From Pedobacter sp. BAL39 (GTDB lineage: Bacteria; Bacteroidota; Bacteroidia; Sphingobacteriales; Sphingobacteriaceae), in the NCBI RefSeq assembly GCF_000170795.1, contig NZ_ABCM01000013.1, forward strand, positions 1-64,000: 64,000 nt of DNA, written 5' to 3'. The position numbers and the translations under genes were made by a program. Shown here in pieces: positions 1-9,466 of this stretch. The notes under the pieces were generated by a model. That model did no database searches, was not told the DNA's origin, and saw only the letters and a program-made list of their open reading frames with translations. How positions within the stretch are numbered: the stretch's first letter is position 1; every line of letters starts with the position of its first letter.

Positions 1-3000
1 ATTACGCCCCACAAAACTGAGTGTCGCTCCCTTCACTACATTGTTGAATAGCTTTCCAGGAAAGGTGTAACCCAGCATTACCTGACGAAACTTAATAAAA
101 TCAGCATTGTTCACAAAGGTTCCGGAAACATTGTCGGCCAATGTTCTATAATATTCAGATGCATCGGCACCCATGCTTTCCCTGTTGACGAGCGTGCCCT
201 GGTGGAGTCCAAGTACATATCCGTAATAATCAGTTGCCGAGAAGATCTTTGCTCCAAACTTACTGTCGATCAGGAAAGAGAGATTCAATCCTTTGTAGCT
301 AAACTCATTGTTCCAGCCGGCCACGTACTTCGCGTAAGCAGAGCCATAGGGCTTCAGCTCGCCGCGTGCAGGCCTTCCATTCGCTTCCAATACGACATCA
401 CCATTGGCATCATACTGGTAATCGAATGCCATCACCTGACCAAATGCTTTTCCGACAATGGTCTGTGTAAAGGCATTTCCAGACCTTGAAGTTGCTCCCG
501 GCAACGAGGTCTGTCCTTCAGCAAGCGAAAGGACCTCATTGTTATTGATGGAGCCATTCAGTGAGGTCGTCCAGCTAAAGTTTTTAGTCTTCACTGGCGT
601 ACCTGAGATAAGGGCTTCAATACCTTTATTCTGTAGCTCACCGATGTTCAGGATGGCCCCTCCATAACCTGAGGTTGCCGAAGCCGGTGCCTGTACAATC
701 TCGTCTTTCGACTTTTTATTGTACCAGGTAAGGTCCACAGAAATGCGGTTGTCGAGAAAGCGCAGCTCTGTACCAATCTCAAACTCGGACGCAATAGATG
801 CCACCAGTGAACTATTGGGAATATACAGATTGGAGATTACTCCAAGAGGGAGCCCATTCAGGTTGGTGGTATTGAAGCCGTAAGCCAGCTGCGTCTGGTA
901 AGGATCTGTAGCCTGGCCCACCTGTGCAAAACCCGCCCTCAGCTTACCAAAGCTCAGCCATTTCTCCTGCACCAGCTCTGAAAACACAAAGGATCCGTTC
1001 ACCGATGGATAAACGGCATTCAGCGGGTTGTCCATTCCAGGGGTAGCCAGCGTTGAATACCAGTCGTTACGCACCGACCCGCTCAGGTACAGAAAGTTTT
1101 TATAACTCAGGTCCAGTGTACCATAGATGGAAAGCACCTCACTCTCGCTAGGGGTGAACACGGGCGTGGTCTGCACGGCCGCGTTTGAGATCGTATATAC
1201 ATAAGGAACCGAAAAATTACTGCCGTTAAGCTGGAACATTTCCGACTTTGTCCGCCTGTAACTACCTCCGATGTTGGGTGTGATGGTAAAGTCACTTACT
1301 GCAAAGGCCTTCCCCATCAGAACATCGGTATTGATGTCCGAGAATTTCGTAGTAGACTCCTGAATGGAGCCAAGCGGACGATAAGCGGTACCTGTAGGAA
1401 CAATAGCTGTATACCTGTCATTGTATGCATCGCGTCCCGCACGCCCCTGCAGAAAGGCACCATTGTCGAAATTATAGCGCAGGCTGATGGACGACAGCAA
1501 CCGTTCCCTTTTGGTATCGTTTACAAACTTCCGAGCAGCAAACCAGGGATTAGTGGCGAAGGTGTTACCGGAATAGGCATACTCTGTGCCATTGTCATTG
1601 ACCGTTTTTTCCAGTGTGTTCACGTCCACGCTGGTGGGCAAGAGCGTCACATTGTAGTTGGAATTTCCTGCGCCATCGCTGAGGAAGGGCCGGTTATCCG
1701 CCTGCTCCAGGATGTAGTTGGCACGAGCATCTACTGTAAGGTGTTTGTTGATGTTGTAATTGCCGTTCAGCGCAAAAGACTGTCGTTTTAAACCCGACTC
1801 AGGTGTGATGGCCTTATTGCGCAAGTCGCTTCCGGAGAACCTGACAGAACCGCCGTCGAAACTCTTGTTAAAGGCCAATGTGTTGGTGGCGGTACTACCA
1901 GTGCGATAGAAATTTTCAATATTGTTTTTTTGCGCAGTGTATGGACGCGCAACTCCGTCGAACTGAACAACATCAGTTCCATCCAGCAATCCTCCCCAGC
2001 TGGACTGTCCCGCCTGGAAAGCAGCATTAGCTGTAGCTGGCTTAATGCCATTTGCACCATTTCCATAAACATACTGCCAGTCGGTCATGTCCATCACCGT
2101 CTCCATTACGTAGTTGGAATTGAACTCTATGGAGTTGCCTTTTCCGCTTTTTGTAGTGATCAGAATTACCCCCGCCTTGCCACGGTAGCCATATAAGGCT
2201 GATGCCGCAGCACCTTTCAGTACCGATATCGTCTCAATATCATCCGGGTTAAGGTTACCAATGGCATCACCAAGATCTGGAACATTGTCCCACTGACTGC
2301 CTAAAGAGCTGTTGGGCTTATTTTCCATCGGGATACCATTCACCACATAAAGCGGCTGGTTGGTCTGGGAGATGCTTGAAATTCCCCGGATCACGACATT
2401 GGAAGAGGCTCCGACCCCGCCGGCAGTAGCGTTCACATTCATACCCGCAACCTTTCCTACCAGTGCATTGGCAATGTTATTCTCCCTTGCCTGTGTCAGC
2501 TCGTCACCTTTCACTTCTGTCACCGCATATCCCAGAGCTCTTCGTTCCTTTTTAACACCGAGCGCAGTAACTACAACCTCGCTTAAGGCCCTGGAGTCTT
2601 CATCGAGGAGAATGCTGAGTTGCGCTGGATTGGTAATGGTGACCTGCTTCGTGGCATATCCCAGATAGCTCACCACTAAAATATCACCGATATTGGCCTC
2701 AATACTGAATCTGCCACTGCTGTTGGTGGTTGTCCCGACCTGTGTTCCTTTCAGCAGGATACTGACACCGATCAGTGGCTGTCCTGTTGCATCCCGTACT
2801 ACACCATCGATCTTGATCCTGCTGAGTGCTGAGCCACCGGATAAATTCAGGTTGGGCATGCTCGCCGCATTTTCTGCCACGCCGATGTAGTTACCTACCA
2901 TCTTAAATTCCAGCATGGTTTTCTCACGCAGTGTTTTCAAAACCTCTGTCAGCTGCTCTTTATTAAAATTCAGCGTCAGCACCGGTAGGCTGCCCAATAC

Positions 3001-3216
3001 AGCCTCATCGTAAACAAAAGTCACATTTGCCTGTTGCTCGATCCGCTTAAAGACCTGCTTGACGCTCGCCTTCACTACTTTAAAACTCATTTCCTGGGCA
3101 TTGGTGTGGTTCGCCATCAGGAGTGTGCTACAACACACTTGTATGCCAATGATAATTGTAGAAATGCGCATGCATTTTCGGAGTAAAGGCAATACTTTGC
3201 CGTAAAAATTCGTCAT
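1..3216 (-). CDS. SusC/RagA-family TonB-linked outer membrane receptor, 3' end cut by the window edge
   Basis: I translated this frame myself; it stays open from an ATG at 3214-3216 to the left edge (1072 codons), so only the C-terminal end is missing. After a signal-anchor N-terminus ending near TNAQE comes an STN domain (about residues 40-115), a carboxypeptidase-regulatory-like beta-sandwich ending in SEVVVTALG, a plug with the family's YVVNGIP and GVILITTKSG motifs, and a long barrel. The last visible residues (LSFVGRN) match the region close to the end of SusC proteins. The STN domain is the part that signals to FecR anti-sigma factors, which fits the FecR and ECF sigma genes directly upstream on the same strand. 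SusC proteins import oligosaccharides with a SusD lipoprotein, presumably encoded beyond the edge. The substrate cannot be told from this sequence. Confidence 0.93.
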   Translation of the reverse strand, partial: MTNFYGKVLPLLRKCMRISTIIIGIQVCCSTLLMANHTNAQEMSFKVVKASVKQVFKRIEQQANVTFVYDEAVLGSLPVLTLNFNKEQLTEVLKTLREKTMLEFKMVGNYIGVAENAASMPNLNLSGGSALSRIKIDGVVRDATGQPLIGVSILLKGTQVGTTTNSSGRFSIEANIGDILVVSYLGYATKQVTITNPAQLSILLDEDSRALSEVVVTALGVKKERRALGYAVTEVKGDELTQARENNIANALVGKVAGMNVNATAGGVGASSNVVIRGISSISQTNQPLYVVNGIPMENKPNSSLGSQWDNVPDLGDAIGNLNPDDIETISVLKGAAASALYGYRGKAGVILITTKSGKGNSIEFNSNYVMETVMDMTDWQYVYGNGANGIKPATANAAFQAGQSSWGGLLDGTDVVQFDGVARPYTAQKNNIENFYRTGSTATNTLAFNKSFDGGSVRFSGSDLRNKAITPESGLKRQSFALNGNYNINKHLTVDARANYILEQADNRPFLSDGAGNSNYNVTLLPTSVDVNTLEKTVNDNGTEYAYSGNTFATNPWFAARKFVNDTKRERLLSSISLRYNFDNGAFLQGRAGRDAYNDRYTAIVPTGTAYRPLGSIQESTTKFSDINTDVLMGKAFAVSDFTITPNIGGSYRRTKSEMFQLNGSNFSVPYVYTISNAAVQTTPVFTPSESEVLSIYGTLDLSYKNFLYLSGSVRNDWYSTLATPGMDNPLNAVYPSVNGSFVFSELVQEKWLSFGKLRAGFAQVGQATDPYQTQLAYGFNTTNLNGLPLGVISNLYIPNSSLVASIASEFEIGTELRFLDNRISVDLTWYNKKSKDEIVQAPASATSGYGGAILNIGELQNKGIEALISGTPVKTKNFSWTTSLNGSINNNEVLSLAEGQTSLPGATSRSGNAFTQTIVGKAFGQVMAFDYQYDANGDVVLEANGRPARGELKPYGSAYAKYVAGWNNEFSYKGLNLSFLIDSKFGAKIFSATDYYGYVLGLHQGTLVNRESMGADASEYYRTLADNVSGTFVNNADFIKFRQVMLGYTFPGKLFNNVVKGATLSFVGRN

Positions 3217-3294
3217 ATTTGTTTTGGTTTAATGTTTTAAACTACAGCCAGCTGTGTATGGGTCTCAAGCATGTATACAGTGGCTAATCTAATG

Positions 3295-3317
3295 CCGGGA
3301 GCATTTCCTGTTCCCGG
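3295..3317 (-). other. Intercistronic hairpin between fecR and susC
   Basis: A perfect 6-bp inverted repeat (CCGGGA / TCCCGG) with an 11-nt loop lies between the FecR stop and the SusC start. No T-tract follows on the minus strand, so it is more likely an RNA stability or attenuation element than a full terminator. A similar hairpin occupies the same place in the second FecR-SusC pair at 12861-12892. Confidence 0.35.
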
Positions 3318-3348
3318 TGTTTTCTTCCCTAGCTGCTAAGGAGAAAGG

Positions 3349-4335
3349 TCATTTGCTGATCTTTATGCTGTCATTGTTTTTTTCATATTTGAAGTGTTTG
3401 GTAAAGGATAGGATGTTCATGACGTTATCCAGATGCTGATCTCCAAGGGTAATGGAGATGCGCTCCTCCAGTAATGCAGGATCTTCAGCGGTAATCCGGA
3501 CCTTATATTTCTTCTCGAGCACCTGGAATACATTCCCGAGGGTCTCCTGTTCGAAAACAAGCTTGCTGTTACACCAGGCATTTACGGCAACCTCAGGAGC
3601 TTTTGCCTTGATCAGGGTATGTTTCAATTCCGCCAGCACCACCTGTTGTTTCGGAAGCAGCATGACTGCCGGCTGTTGTTTTTTGTCTTTCAGAGTAATA
3701 CCCACCTTTCCTGTTACTACGCTGACTTTCGTTACCTTCTCTTTTCGATACGCGCGGACATCAAAAGAAGTACCTAGCACGACCACATTAAGACGGTTTG
3801 TTTTGACGATAAATGGATGTTTAACCCGATGAACCACCTCAAAGAAAGCACGCCCGTCCAGTAAAGTCACGGTTCGGTTTTTCTCATCAAACTTTTTTGG
3901 ATATTTGAATACAGAACCCGCATGCAGCCATACCTTGCTGCCGTCAGGAAGGATAAGCTCCATAATTTTATCTGCAGATACGCTGACTTGCGCTACACTT
4001 GACTCAGCTACAGGTTTTGCAAAACGTAACCAGCCAAAAAACACTATACAGAGCACTGCCGCAACCGCAGCAGTCGACCTAATGACTGTCAGCCCCCCAT
4101 ACTTTCGCCACTCATTGGTTGTTCCGCCCTTCTCCTCAGCATACATGTTTTCCCTGAGCTTTCCAAGTATCCGTTGTTTGACATCGTCCTCCGTTTCGGG
4201 TACCCTGGTATACACATGCTCCACCCAGCCTTCTTCCGTAGTGTCGTACCAGCTATTGAGCAACTGCTGCTCTTCCAGACTAGCCTCGCCATCGAGGTAT
4301 TTCTGTGCCAGCGCTTTTAGTTCTTCTTTTTCCAT
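3349..4335 (-). CDS. FecR-family anti-sigma factor
   Basis: Inner-membrane anti-sigma factor that relays ligand occupancy of a SusC/TonB receptor to its ECF sigma factor. The N-terminal cytoplasmic part (LKALAQKYLDGEASLEEQ) is the typical sigma-binding start. A single membrane helix lies around VAAVLCIVFFGWLRF, and the periplasmic FecR domain carries DGRAFFEV, HPFIVKT and VLGTSFDVRAY, followed by the C-terminal STN-contacting region. I chose the ATG at 4335, preceded by AAGAGG, over an upstream in-frame GTG at 4380: the first 15 residues of the longer form do not look like the family and the usual FecR start is MEKEELKAL-like. It sits between its ECF sigma gene (upstream) and the STN-bearing SusC (downstream), the standard order for this signalling module. 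Confidence 0.92.
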   Translation of the reverse strand: MEKEELKALAQKYLDGEASLEEQQLLNSWYDTTEEGWVEHVYTRVPETEDDVKQRILGKLRENMYAEEKGGTTNEWRKYGGLTVIRSTAAVAAVLCIVFFGWLRFAKPVAESSVAQVSVSADKIMELILPDGSKVWLHAGSVFKYPKKFDEKNRTVTLLDGRAFFEVVHRVKHPFIVKTNRLNVVVLGTSFDVRAYRKEKVTKVSVVTGKVGITLKDKKQQPAVMLLPKQQVVLAELKHTLIKAKAPEVAVNAWCNSKLVFEQETLGNVFQVLEKKYKVRITAEDPALLEERISITLGDQHLDNVMNILSFTKHFKYEKNNDSIKISK

Positions 4336-4599
4336 CTGCCTCTTAATATGCTCATTTTTTACATAGAGCCTATCCGGCACAAAACACCCTTAGTCGAAAA
4401 TGAAAAAAGTTTTTCTTTTAGTCTTTTCATCATTTGCGATCTGCAATACATCTCCTTAAGGACTTTCATTACGCTGCAAAGGCATCGTATGATCATTACA
4501 ATGGCCTTGCAAACAATACCGCAGTACATTATTGCCTCGTGAAAATGTAAAAATCAATAGCTACTGCCTTGTAAAAATCTCATAAAATCGCGAAATAGA

Positions 4600-5184
4600 T
4601 TAAGACTTACGGGACAATTCCTCCAACAAGAGCATCAGCACCGTAACATCTCCAACGTTTGCACGGATAATGCGCAATGCCTTTGTCAGATGTGCTTCCG
4701 CAGTCTTTTCAGAAATGTTAAGTTTGATCGCTACATCAGCCAGAGACTGATCCATGAGTTTATTATACTGAAATACCAGGCGGCATTTCTCTGGAAGTCT
4801 GTTCGACAATCCGGTGATGATTTCCAGCAGGATTTTATTGTCGAGGTCACTTTCTTCCGTGGCAGTAGCCATCTTCAATGCCACAGCCTGCTCCCTTTTC
4901 CTCGACAGCTGCATTTTAGAAAGATGCCGATATACTGCATACCTCGTCATCGCCGCAAGATAGGCCTGAATGCAGGCAATATTCAGCTGTTCGCGCTTCT
5001 TCCACAAAACCAGGAATACTTCCTGCACAATCTCTTCTGCAGCATCAGTATCCTTCAGCAAACGGTGTGCAACATAATAAAGTTTATCCCAGTAACGGTT
5101 ATAGAGTTCATTAAACGCCAGTTCCTCGCCGTCTTTGAGCAGCTGGATGAGATCTTCGTCCGGAGTTTGATGGTTAGCGTTCAC
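4600..5184 (-). CDS. ECF (FecI-like) RNA polymerase sigma factor
   Basis: Sigma-70 family factor of 194 residues with region 2 (FNELYNRYWDKLYYVAHRLL through EEIVQEVFLVLWKKR) and region 4 (LPEKCRLVFQYNKLMDQSLADVA, then a helix-turn-helix SEKTAEAHLTKAL). This is the usual architecture and length of Bacteroidota FecI-like sigma factors that switch on a neighbouring susCD operon. The start is a GTG at 5182-5184; no better ATG is available before region 2. It is 264 bases upstream of the fecR start and co-directional with fecR and susC, so these three form one sigma/anti-sigma/receptor unit. The intervening 4336-4599 has no gene and no clear promoter or terminator. Confidence 0.93.
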   Translation of the reverse strand: MNANHQTPDEDLIQLLKDGEELAFNELYNRYWDKLYYVAHRLLKDTDAAEEIVQEVFLVLWKKREQLNIACIQAYLAAMTRYAVYRHLSKMQLSRKREQAVALKMATATEESDLDNKILLEIITGLSNRLPEKCRLVFQYNKLMDQSLADVAIKLNISEKTAEAHLTKALRIIRANVGDVTVLMLLLEELSRKS

Positions 5185-5582
5185 GTTTTGGCAGATGGTT
5201 AGGTCTTAAAACGAATCTAACATAAAAATAACGAAAAGTTTATTTAAAAAATAAGTTTTTGTATCAAAGTAGACCGTTTGTCCATTTTTAACATTCGGGA
5301 CTGGTTTTTATTTCCGAAAACCATATAAAACAGCAAAAATCAAAAGCATCACATCAACTTATTGCCTTAACACCGTTTCATGCATAATAAGAGATTTAAA
5401 AAGACAATGAGAAGAATACCGTTTTGGATGAAATCAGCTTCAATCCATAAAAAACTGCAGTCCAGAGGAATGGTTGGCCAAATATCTGGCTCAACACAAA
5501 AAACTACTTCCTTATAAAACAAAAAAAGCTGCTTCCTGATTAGGGATAGCAGCTTTCTGATGATAGGGATGGTAAGGATTAT
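5185..5582. other. Intergenic region upstream of the first ECF sigma gene
   Basis: No gene-like reading frame is visible here. The right end holds the terminator of the GH92 gene (5521-5556). The left part is AT-rich and must carry the promoter of the sigma gene, but I found only imperfect matches to TAnnTTTG (for example TAGATTCG on the minus strand) without a matching -33 box, so I do not call a promoter. Confidence 0.5.
5521..5556 (-). terminator. Rho-independent terminator after the GH92 gene
   Basis: Read on the minus strand, AAAGCTGCT and AGCAGCTTT form a 9-bp stem around a 14-nt loop, followed at once by further Ts. It lies 27 bases after the stop of the GH92 gene and marks the end of the long rhamnose locus transcript. 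Confidence 0.8.
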
Positions 5583-7649
5583 TTATTCCGCAGCGTTGAT
5601 ATCGGATACCCATTGGTTGCCGGCACCAAATTTTGCATCAGCAGTAGCTGCTGCTTTGATCACGAGTTGCCCGCCGGCTAGGATTTCCTGATGCGTCAGC
5701 CAGGTTCTGTCCAGGGCTTTCCCATTTAAGGAAACTGCTTCAATATATACGTTCTGGTCGCTGAAGTGCTCTACTTTGATCTGTAATGGCTTTGCTCCTG
5801 ATTTGATGGTCACAGATTCAAAAAGAGGAACGTTGAGGTAATAGATCGGTGTTCCAACACAGGCAGGCTGGATTCCCATTGCAGTCAGCACAAACCAGCC
5901 GGACATTGCTCCTGCATCATCATCCATGGTGCGGACAAAGGCCTTCGGTTCATTTTTATAAATCCTGTCTATGAAAGAGCCGACCCCACGACTGTTGTCG
6001 TTGAAATAATGCTGGATCACGGTATCTAAAGCCAGCTTATGTACCAGCGACTGGTATTTCCAGGGTTTGGCACTGCCATTATACAGCTCCTGTGTCTGCA
6101 GATCGGGCTCATTCGCTTTATTAAAATAGTCATTGTCAAAAAAGTCGTCCAGCTGCTCCGTGAATGCCTGAGCACCACCCGTCAGCTCAACCAGCCCCTT
6201 CACATCAAAAGGAACTGCCCAGCGGTACTGTCTGATGGTCCCCTGGTACAGGCTGCGCGCACCCATACGGTCCACATCTTTCTTCGACAGATCTTTGAAG
6301 TCCTTGTCCCAATACTTCTTGTAATCCATCGCCATGGTCTTATATTTTTCGCTCATGGCCGCATCACCGGACAGTTTGAACATCCCCGAAACCGCCCAGA
6401 GGTCATATGAAGCTTCTAGTGATTTATCAGGTTTGCTGAAGTCCAGTCGCTGCACCTCGGCAAGTACAGAATCCTTGATGGCAGGGAAATCAATTTTATA
6501 TCCTTTTTTCATGGCGTCATACAGGACTACCATGGCGTGCTCCGTCCTTACCGTATTGGAAGGTTCGTTAGGTCCTGCGTAATCTTTCTTTCCATAAGGA
6601 TAAAGGTTAGCAATGGATCCTACGATATCGCCATAACGTTTAGGATACAATACCGATAACAGCGGAAGCTGTGTTTTGTAGTTGTCCCAGATTGCCCAGC
6701 CATTGTAACGCATTTCTTTGGATTTTTGCGTACTGCCATTGATGGCTTTGTAGGTTCCATCAGGCTCCGAGATCGTGTATGGCGACTGGATTGTACGGTA
6801 CAACAGGGAATAAAAAAGTCTTTCACGCTCTGCATTACCCTTTACATCCACCGAGCTCAGCAGCTCATCCCAGGCCATTGCACTATTTTTCTTTGCCTCC
6901 TCAAAGCTGAGTTTCTTTTTTGATGCCTTTACTGCATATTCCGTTGAAACCGCAGAAATGTCTACACGCAGCTGAACAGCAGTTGCATCATCCGCAGGGA
7001 CAGCCACCAGACGGTGCTCCCCAAGATCTTTCCATTTCACGGACTGGTTGAATGACAACTGATAGTAAATCCGGTAAGTACCAGCATGACAAGTGGTCTT
7101 CGCAGCCACCCATCCTTTGATCACATTGCCATCAATGGTATGCGACTCATCCACCAGGGCATTGTTAAAAGTATGCCCCAGATCAATGGAGAAGCCTTTT
7201 TTTCCGGCAGGCATGATATAGTCGTGCATAGCCGTCTGTTTATTCACCACAAAACCAGCTTTAATGCCATTAGTGAAAGCAATATCATAGTATCCGGGAG
7301 CTGCGGTTTCAGAAGCCTTGACTAGGGGAAGCTCGTCATTTTCCGCCCCCAGAAAAGGTTTAACCAGGATAATTCCACCGCTGCCCTGGCAGCCTACTCC
7401 CTCAAAGCGGTTGTGTGTGAATCCAAACACTTCTTTCGCCAGGTGTTCGTAACCGGTATGCGTCATCGGATAAGTCTGTGGGGCGATACTCAATGCACTG
7501 AAAGGATAAGAAGCCGCGGGCGACATCTGTCCGTGGTCCCCGGACGAACCGAGAAAGACGTTTACAAGCTTATCTTTCCCTGTTTGTTGTGCATAAATCG
7601 TTTTATTAACCAGCAACAATAAAAAAAAAGCCAGTAAACGTAAATTCAT
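5583..7649 (-). CDS. GH92-family glycosidase (alpha-mannosidase-like), secreted
   Basis: Divergent member of glycoside hydrolase family 92, exo-acting calcium-dependent enzymes that mostly remove alpha-mannose. A signal peptide ends near YAQQ. The N-terminal beta-sandwich has the family opening (VNVFLGSSGDHGQMSPAASY, GFTHNRFEGVGC). The catalytic (alpha/alpha)6 part has IWDNYKTQLPLL, ANEPDLQTQELYN with the expected general acid Glu (about residue 514), and the D-x-D segment DDDAGAMSGWFVL followed by NVPLFESVTI. It is somewhat shorter than many GH92 proteins. The ATG at 7649 gives the most compact signal peptide; one at 7667 is also possible. It is the last gene of the rhamnose locus, after susD, suggesting the target glycan carries an alpha-linked mannose or similar sugar as well as rhamnose. 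Activity on another sugar is possible given the divergence. Confidence 0.82.
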   Translation of the reverse strand: MNLRLLAFFLLLLVNKTIYAQQTGKDKLVNVFLGSSGDHGQMSPAASYPFSALSIAPQTYPMTHTGYEHLAKEVFGFTHNRFEGVGCQGSGGIILVKPFLGAENDELPLVKASETAAPGYYDIAFTNGIKAGFVVNKQTAMHDYIMPAGKKGFSIDLGHTFNNALVDESHTIDGNVIKGWVAAKTTCHAGTYRIYYQLSFNQSVKWKDLGEHRLVAVPADDATAVQLRVDISAVSTEYAVKASKKKLSFEEAKKNSAMAWDELLSSVDVKGNAERERLFYSLLYRTIQSPYTISEPDGTYKAINGSTQKSKEMRYNGWAIWDNYKTQLPLLSVLYPKRYGDIVGSIANLYPYGKKDYAGPNEPSNTVRTEHAMVVLYDAMKKGYKIDFPAIKDSVLAEVQRLDFSKPDKSLEASYDLWAVSGMFKLSGDAAMSEKYKTMAMDYKKYWDKDFKDLSKKDVDRMGARSLYQGTIRQYRWAVPFDVKGLVELTGGAQAFTEQLDDFFDNDYFNKANEPDLQTQELYNGSAKPWKYQSLVHKLALDTVIQHYFNDNSRGVGSFIDRIYKNEPKAFVRTMDDDAGAMSGWFVLTAMGIQPACVGTPIYYLNVPLFESVTIKSGAKPLQIKVEHFSDQNVYIEAVSLNGKALDRTWLTHQEILAGGQLVIKAAATADAKFGAGNQWVSDINAAE

Positions 7650-7693
7650 CTTTAACATAAAAAACATTTAAAATTTCATCTGTGTGTCAAAGA

Positions 7694-7728
7694 GAAGGGC
7701 CGTTCCTTCTTCACAGTAACGGCCCTTC
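7694..7728 (-). other. Strong hairpin between susD and the GH92 gene
   Basis: A perfect 11-bp inverted repeat (GAAGGGCCGTT / AACGGCCCTTC) with a 13-nt loop lies between the susD stop and the GH92 start. On the minus strand it is followed by TCTTTG rather than a T-tract. It may partly terminate transcription or protect the 3' end of the susCD message, so that the enzyme gene is expressed less than the importer. Confidence 0.55.
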
Positions 7729-7792
7729 ATCTAATGAAACAAAAATCAGTATTTTAATGATAATACCTGATTATTTTTTGGTAACAAATGGG

Positions 7793-9427
7793 TTAATTAA
7801 CATATCCCGGATTTTGTACCAGATTGGTGTTATTCGCCATCTGTCTGAATGGAATAGGATAGATTTCCTTATTCACATCATTGGTTGCAGTATTATGGTC
7901 CCACCATGTTCCTTTAATAAAACGGCCAAATCTGATGATGTCGGTACGTCTTTTACCTTCAAAGATAAACTCTCGGCCTTTCTCAGCGAGCAATTCATCC
8001 ATGGTCAGGCTGGCTGCAGTATATTGTGCTGCTGGCCAATCTGCATCAGTAAAAGCTCTTTTACGACTTGTATTGATCAGGTCGACAGCCTCCTGAGTTG
8101 CTATGCCACCATTTTTGCGCATGATCGCTTCCGCTTTATCAAAGTAGATTTCTGTTAAACGGTAGATCATAAATTGATTTTCACGGTAATTAACGTCAGC
8201 AGTCCTTCCGGTTTTGTATTTATTAAAACGTGCCCCGCTATTCTCTTCTCCTTTAGTCATTCCTCCTTCAGAAGTAAGGTCACCTTCGCTTTCTCTTCTG
8301 ATGGTATTCACATAGACAAAAGGTTTTCCATTGTATTCCTCGGAACCCAGGATTGGTGTGGTAGTGCCAAATTTGTACTGTGGACCAAACAAGAACCACT
8401 CTTTTTTGCGAAGGTCATTCTCTGGATAAGCATTGAATGCCGTAGGAATGACCACATAACCGTTGTTACCTACATAGGACACATCCAACGCCTCACTCAT
8501 ATTTGTGAAGCCCATAAGAACGATCCAATCCCACACGAAACCTCCCTTATTGCTATATGCATATTGAAACAAGGCTTCAGGAGCGGTTCTGTTGGTATTG
8601 GCAAAAGTTTCAGTAAGATTTGGAGCCAGTCGGGGAGTTCCTCCAAGTCCCCCTGCTGCACCGCTCATAATCTTATCGCAAGCAGCTATACATTGATCCC
8701 ACATCGGCGTACCCGCCCACTTTTCTGCATTCAGGTATAATTCTGCAAGCATTGCATAGCCACCAGTCTGCCCGATACGTCCTACAAGTTTCGCTGAATA
8801 TGGCGACAACTGTGGAACATAAGTTTCCAACTCCGTTTTTATGAATTCAAATACTTCCTTACGTGGTGCCGTCGGAGGATTCTGAGGAAGACCTACCTTG
8901 GTGACAATTGGAATATTACCCCATAGATCCATCAGTTTCATATAATGAAAACCTCTGAGCACATGCAGTTCTGCAAGAATTACTTTCAACTCGGCAGGAT
9001 CCATACCGATGGCAGCAGCATCCAGCTTTTCAATATCTTCAATGGCGGCATTGGTGTACCCCAATCCGGTCCACATGCCTGCCCAGGCATTTGTCAACCT
9101 GTTTTCATTGATGGTCCAGCTATGGTAATGCTGTCTGATGTGATCACCATTGTCATAGGCGTGACGACCTTTCTGGGGCCATGCCAACTGATCTGCAGAC
9201 ATCTCAGCATGATAATAATAACCGTCCCCGCGAATTGGTGCCAGCCATGATTGAAGGTGTGTCATCGGGCGCATTGCACCCTGTAATACTTCAGTTCTGT
9301 TTTTATAAAAGTTGTCTTTGTACAACTCGCTATATAATGTTTCATCCAGCTTGGTGCAGGCATTCAATGTCGACAATAATGTAAACACGCTGAGCAGGTA
9401 TGCTGTCTTCTTGATGTTGAATTTCAT
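7793..9427 (-). CDS. SusD/RagB-family nutrient-binding outer membrane lipoprotein
   Basis: Surface lipoprotein that caps a SusC barrel and captures glycan. A lipoprotein signal peptide ends in the lipobox LNAC near residue 24. The TPR-like N-terminal SusD fold includes RGFHYMKLMDLWGNIPIVT, and the C-terminal part has YRLTEIYFDKAEAIMRKNGG and LLAEKGREFIFEGKRRTDII, the hallmark end region of RagB/SusD proteins. At 544 residues it has normal length. It starts 39 bases after the susC stop and is translated in the same direction, forming a standard susCD pair. In the rhamnose locus it should bind a rhamnose-containing oligosaccharide, an inference from context only. Confidence 0.93.
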   Translation of the reverse strand: MKFNIKKTAYLLSVFTLLSTLNACTKLDETLYSELYKDNFYKNRTEVLQGAMRPMTHLQSWLAPIRGDGYYYHAEMSADQLAWPQKGRHAYDNGDHIRQHYHSWTINENRLTNAWAGMWTGLGYTNAAIEDIEKLDAAAIGMDPAELKVILAELHVLRGFHYMKLMDLWGNIPIVTKVGLPQNPPTAPRKEVFEFIKTELETYVPQLSPYSAKLVGRIGQTGGYAMLAELYLNAEKWAGTPMWDQCIAACDKIMSGAAGGLGGTPRLAPNLTETFANTNRTAPEALFQYAYSNKGGFVWDWIVLMGFTNMSEALDVSYVGNNGYVVIPTAFNAYPENDLRKKEWFLFGPQYKFGTTTPILGSEEYNGKPFVYVNTIRRESEGDLTSEGGMTKGEENSGARFNKYKTGRTADVNYRENQFMIYRLTEIYFDKAEAIMRKNGGIATQEAVDLINTSRKRAFTDADWPAAQYTAASLTMDELLAEKGREFIFEGKRRTDIIRFGRFIKGTWWDHNTATNDVNKEIYPIPFRQMANNTNLVQNPGYVN

Positions 9428-9466
9428 TTTAATTTTTTTATTTAGTTGTGCTAAAGAAAATGCTGA

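Noticed and set aside
5230..5280. TAGATTCG and TACTTTG as promoter boxes of the first ECF sigma gene
   Set aside because: Each misses the TAnnTTTG pattern by one position or one base of spacing, and neither has a TTG at the right distance.
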